NCBI GenBank assembly: GCA_017880745.1
Contig: JADGRR010000207.1
Coordinates: 1-6,058, forward strand
Origin: Burkholderiales bacterium
Lineage (GTDB): Bacteria > Pseudomonadota > Gammaproteobacteria > Burkholderiales > SG8-39
Reading direction: 5' to 3'
DNA: 6,058 nucleotides
The translations under genes and the position numbers were made by a program. Positions 5,220 through 6,058 of the stretch are shown one piece after another. A model generated the notes under the pieces. The model was not told the origin of the DNA. It saw only the letters and a program-made list of their open reading frames with translations, and searched no databases. Position 1 is the first letter of the stretch; the number at the start of each line of letters is the position of its first letter.

Positions 5220-6058
5220 GCTTTTCCCGGAGTGCGCAGCAGCAGGAACATGAACGCCGGCACGCCGAAGAGCGCGGTGATCACGCCCACCGGCAATTGC
5301 TGCGGCGCAAGCAGGCTGCGCGCCGCGGTGTCGGCCAGCAACAGCAGCGTACCGCCAGCCAGCGCGCTCGCCGGCAGCAACATGCGCTGGTCGTTGCCCA
5401 GCGCCAGGCGCAGCGCATGTGGCACCACCAGCCCGACGAAGCCTATGGCGCCAGCAGTGGTCACGGCCAGCGCCGTCGCTACGGAAGCAATCAGATAGAC
5501 CATGCGGCGCAGCGGCGCCACCCGCACGCCAAGCGCATGCGCCAGCGCCTCACCGCGCAGAAGCACGTTGAGATCGCGCGCCGCCGGATAGGTCACAGCC
5601 AGCGCGACCGCCAGCACAACCAGCGCGGGCGCCCAGGATTCCGCGCCGTTCAGGTCACCCATCAGCCAGAACAGCATGCCGCGAAGTTTTGCTTCAGGTG
5701 CCAGGGTCAGCATCAGGGTGATGACGGCCCCCCAGCCGGCGGCCATGATCACCCCGGTGAGCAGCAGGCGCGGCGAGGCTTCCAGTGCGCCGAACATTTG
5801 CTGGCGGGCGAAGTCGCGCCGGGCGAGCGCGAACACCAGCAGGATCGCGGCCAGCGCGCCACCGGTCGCGCCGAGGTTTACCGCGAGCGCGCCCAGTCCG
5901 GCGAGCATGGCGCCTAAGGCGCCGACCGCGGCACCGCCCGACAGGCCCAGCACATAGGGATCGGCGAGCGGATTGCGCAGCAGTACCTGCATCAGGGCGC
6001 CCGCCAGCGCAAGCAGGCCGCCGACGGAGAACGCAGCCAGCGCGCGTGGCAGGCGCAG
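5216..6058 (-). CDS. btuC: FecCD/BtuC family permease, 5' end outside window
   Basis: Inner-membrane channel subunit of the B12 or siderophore importer. The frame is open to the window edge: 280 residues are visible and the start lies beyond 6058, so the ATG at 5992 is internal. The first visible residues, LRLPRALAAFSVGG, then ALAGALMQVLLRNPLADPYVLG, are the classic FecCD signature found roughly 60 residues into these 330-350 residue proteins. The rest is strongly hydrophobic with alternating membrane segments, including AGAIGFVGLVVPHALRL (the cytoplasmic coupling region for the ATPase) and a final helix ending in LLLRTPGKA. It overlaps the ATPase gene by four bases. It would pair as a homodimer with two BtuD subunits. 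The binding-protein neighbour indicates a corrinoid substrate; a siderophore permease is the alternative. Confidence 0.9.
   Translation of the reverse strand: MRLPRALAAFSVGGLLALAGALMQVLLRNPLADPYVLGLSGGAAVGALGAMLAGLGALAVNLGATGGALAAILLVFALARRDFARQQMFGALEASPRLLLTGVIMAAGWGAVITLMLTLAPEAKLRGMLFWLMGDLNGAESWAPALVVLAVALAVTYPAARDLNVLLRGEALAHALGVRVAPLRRMVYLIASVATALAVTTAGAIGFVGLVVPHALRLALGNDQRMLLPASALAGGTLLLLADTAARSLLAPQQLPVGVITALFGVPAFMFLLLRTPGKA

Noticed and set aside
4497..5498. Plus-strand open frame of 333 codons opposite btuD and the end of btuC
   Set aside because: It spans two genes on the other strand and has the composition of a GC-driven mirror frame.

Overview
This is a GC-rich bacterial chromosomal window carrying two functional blocks. 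The protein styles (an MsbA-type lipid A flippase, WaaG-like and family 9 glycosyltransferases, and a BtuCDF-type importer with a Sec signal peptide) point to a Gram-negative bacterium. A betaproteobacterium is my best guess; this is inference from protein style and base composition, not a search result.

Layout. Positions 3-104 (+) hold the last 33 codons of a gene that enters from the left, probably a family 9 (ADP-heptose type) glycosyltransferase. It converges on msbA (145-1956, -). Upstream of msbA is a 208-base gap (1957-2164) with a GC-rich hairpin, a consensus extended -10 promoter and an AT-rich leader of about 122 bases. Next is a GT-B (family 4) glycosyltransferase (2165-3319, -), then a 198-base gap (3320-3517) with a second good promoter, an 8-base inverted repeat and a possible 41-codon leaderless small ORF. 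The right half is a tightly packed btuC-btuD-btuF operon on the minus strand: permease (5216 to beyond 6058, 5' end outside the window), ATPase (4446-5219) and periplasmic binding protein (3518-4444). It has a 4-base overlap at one junction and a single base at the other.

How the genes work together. The left block serves the outer membrane: MsbA flips core-lipid A across the inner membrane, and the flanking glycosyltransferases probably build the core oligosaccharide or another surface glycan. The right block is an ABC importer for vitamin B12 or a related corrinoid. BtuF captures the ligand in the periplasm, BtuC forms the channel and BtuD hydrolyses ATP. The outer-membrane receptor and any cobalamin riboswitch would lie upstream, beyond 6058. 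Every complete gene is on the minus strand, but the promoters in both gaps suggest separate transcription units.

The window looks largely ordinary. I found no convincing undescribed system, no mobile element, no CRISPR array and no RNA gene. The points worth a second look are the two intergenic regions. No gene-free stretch exceeds 300 bases.
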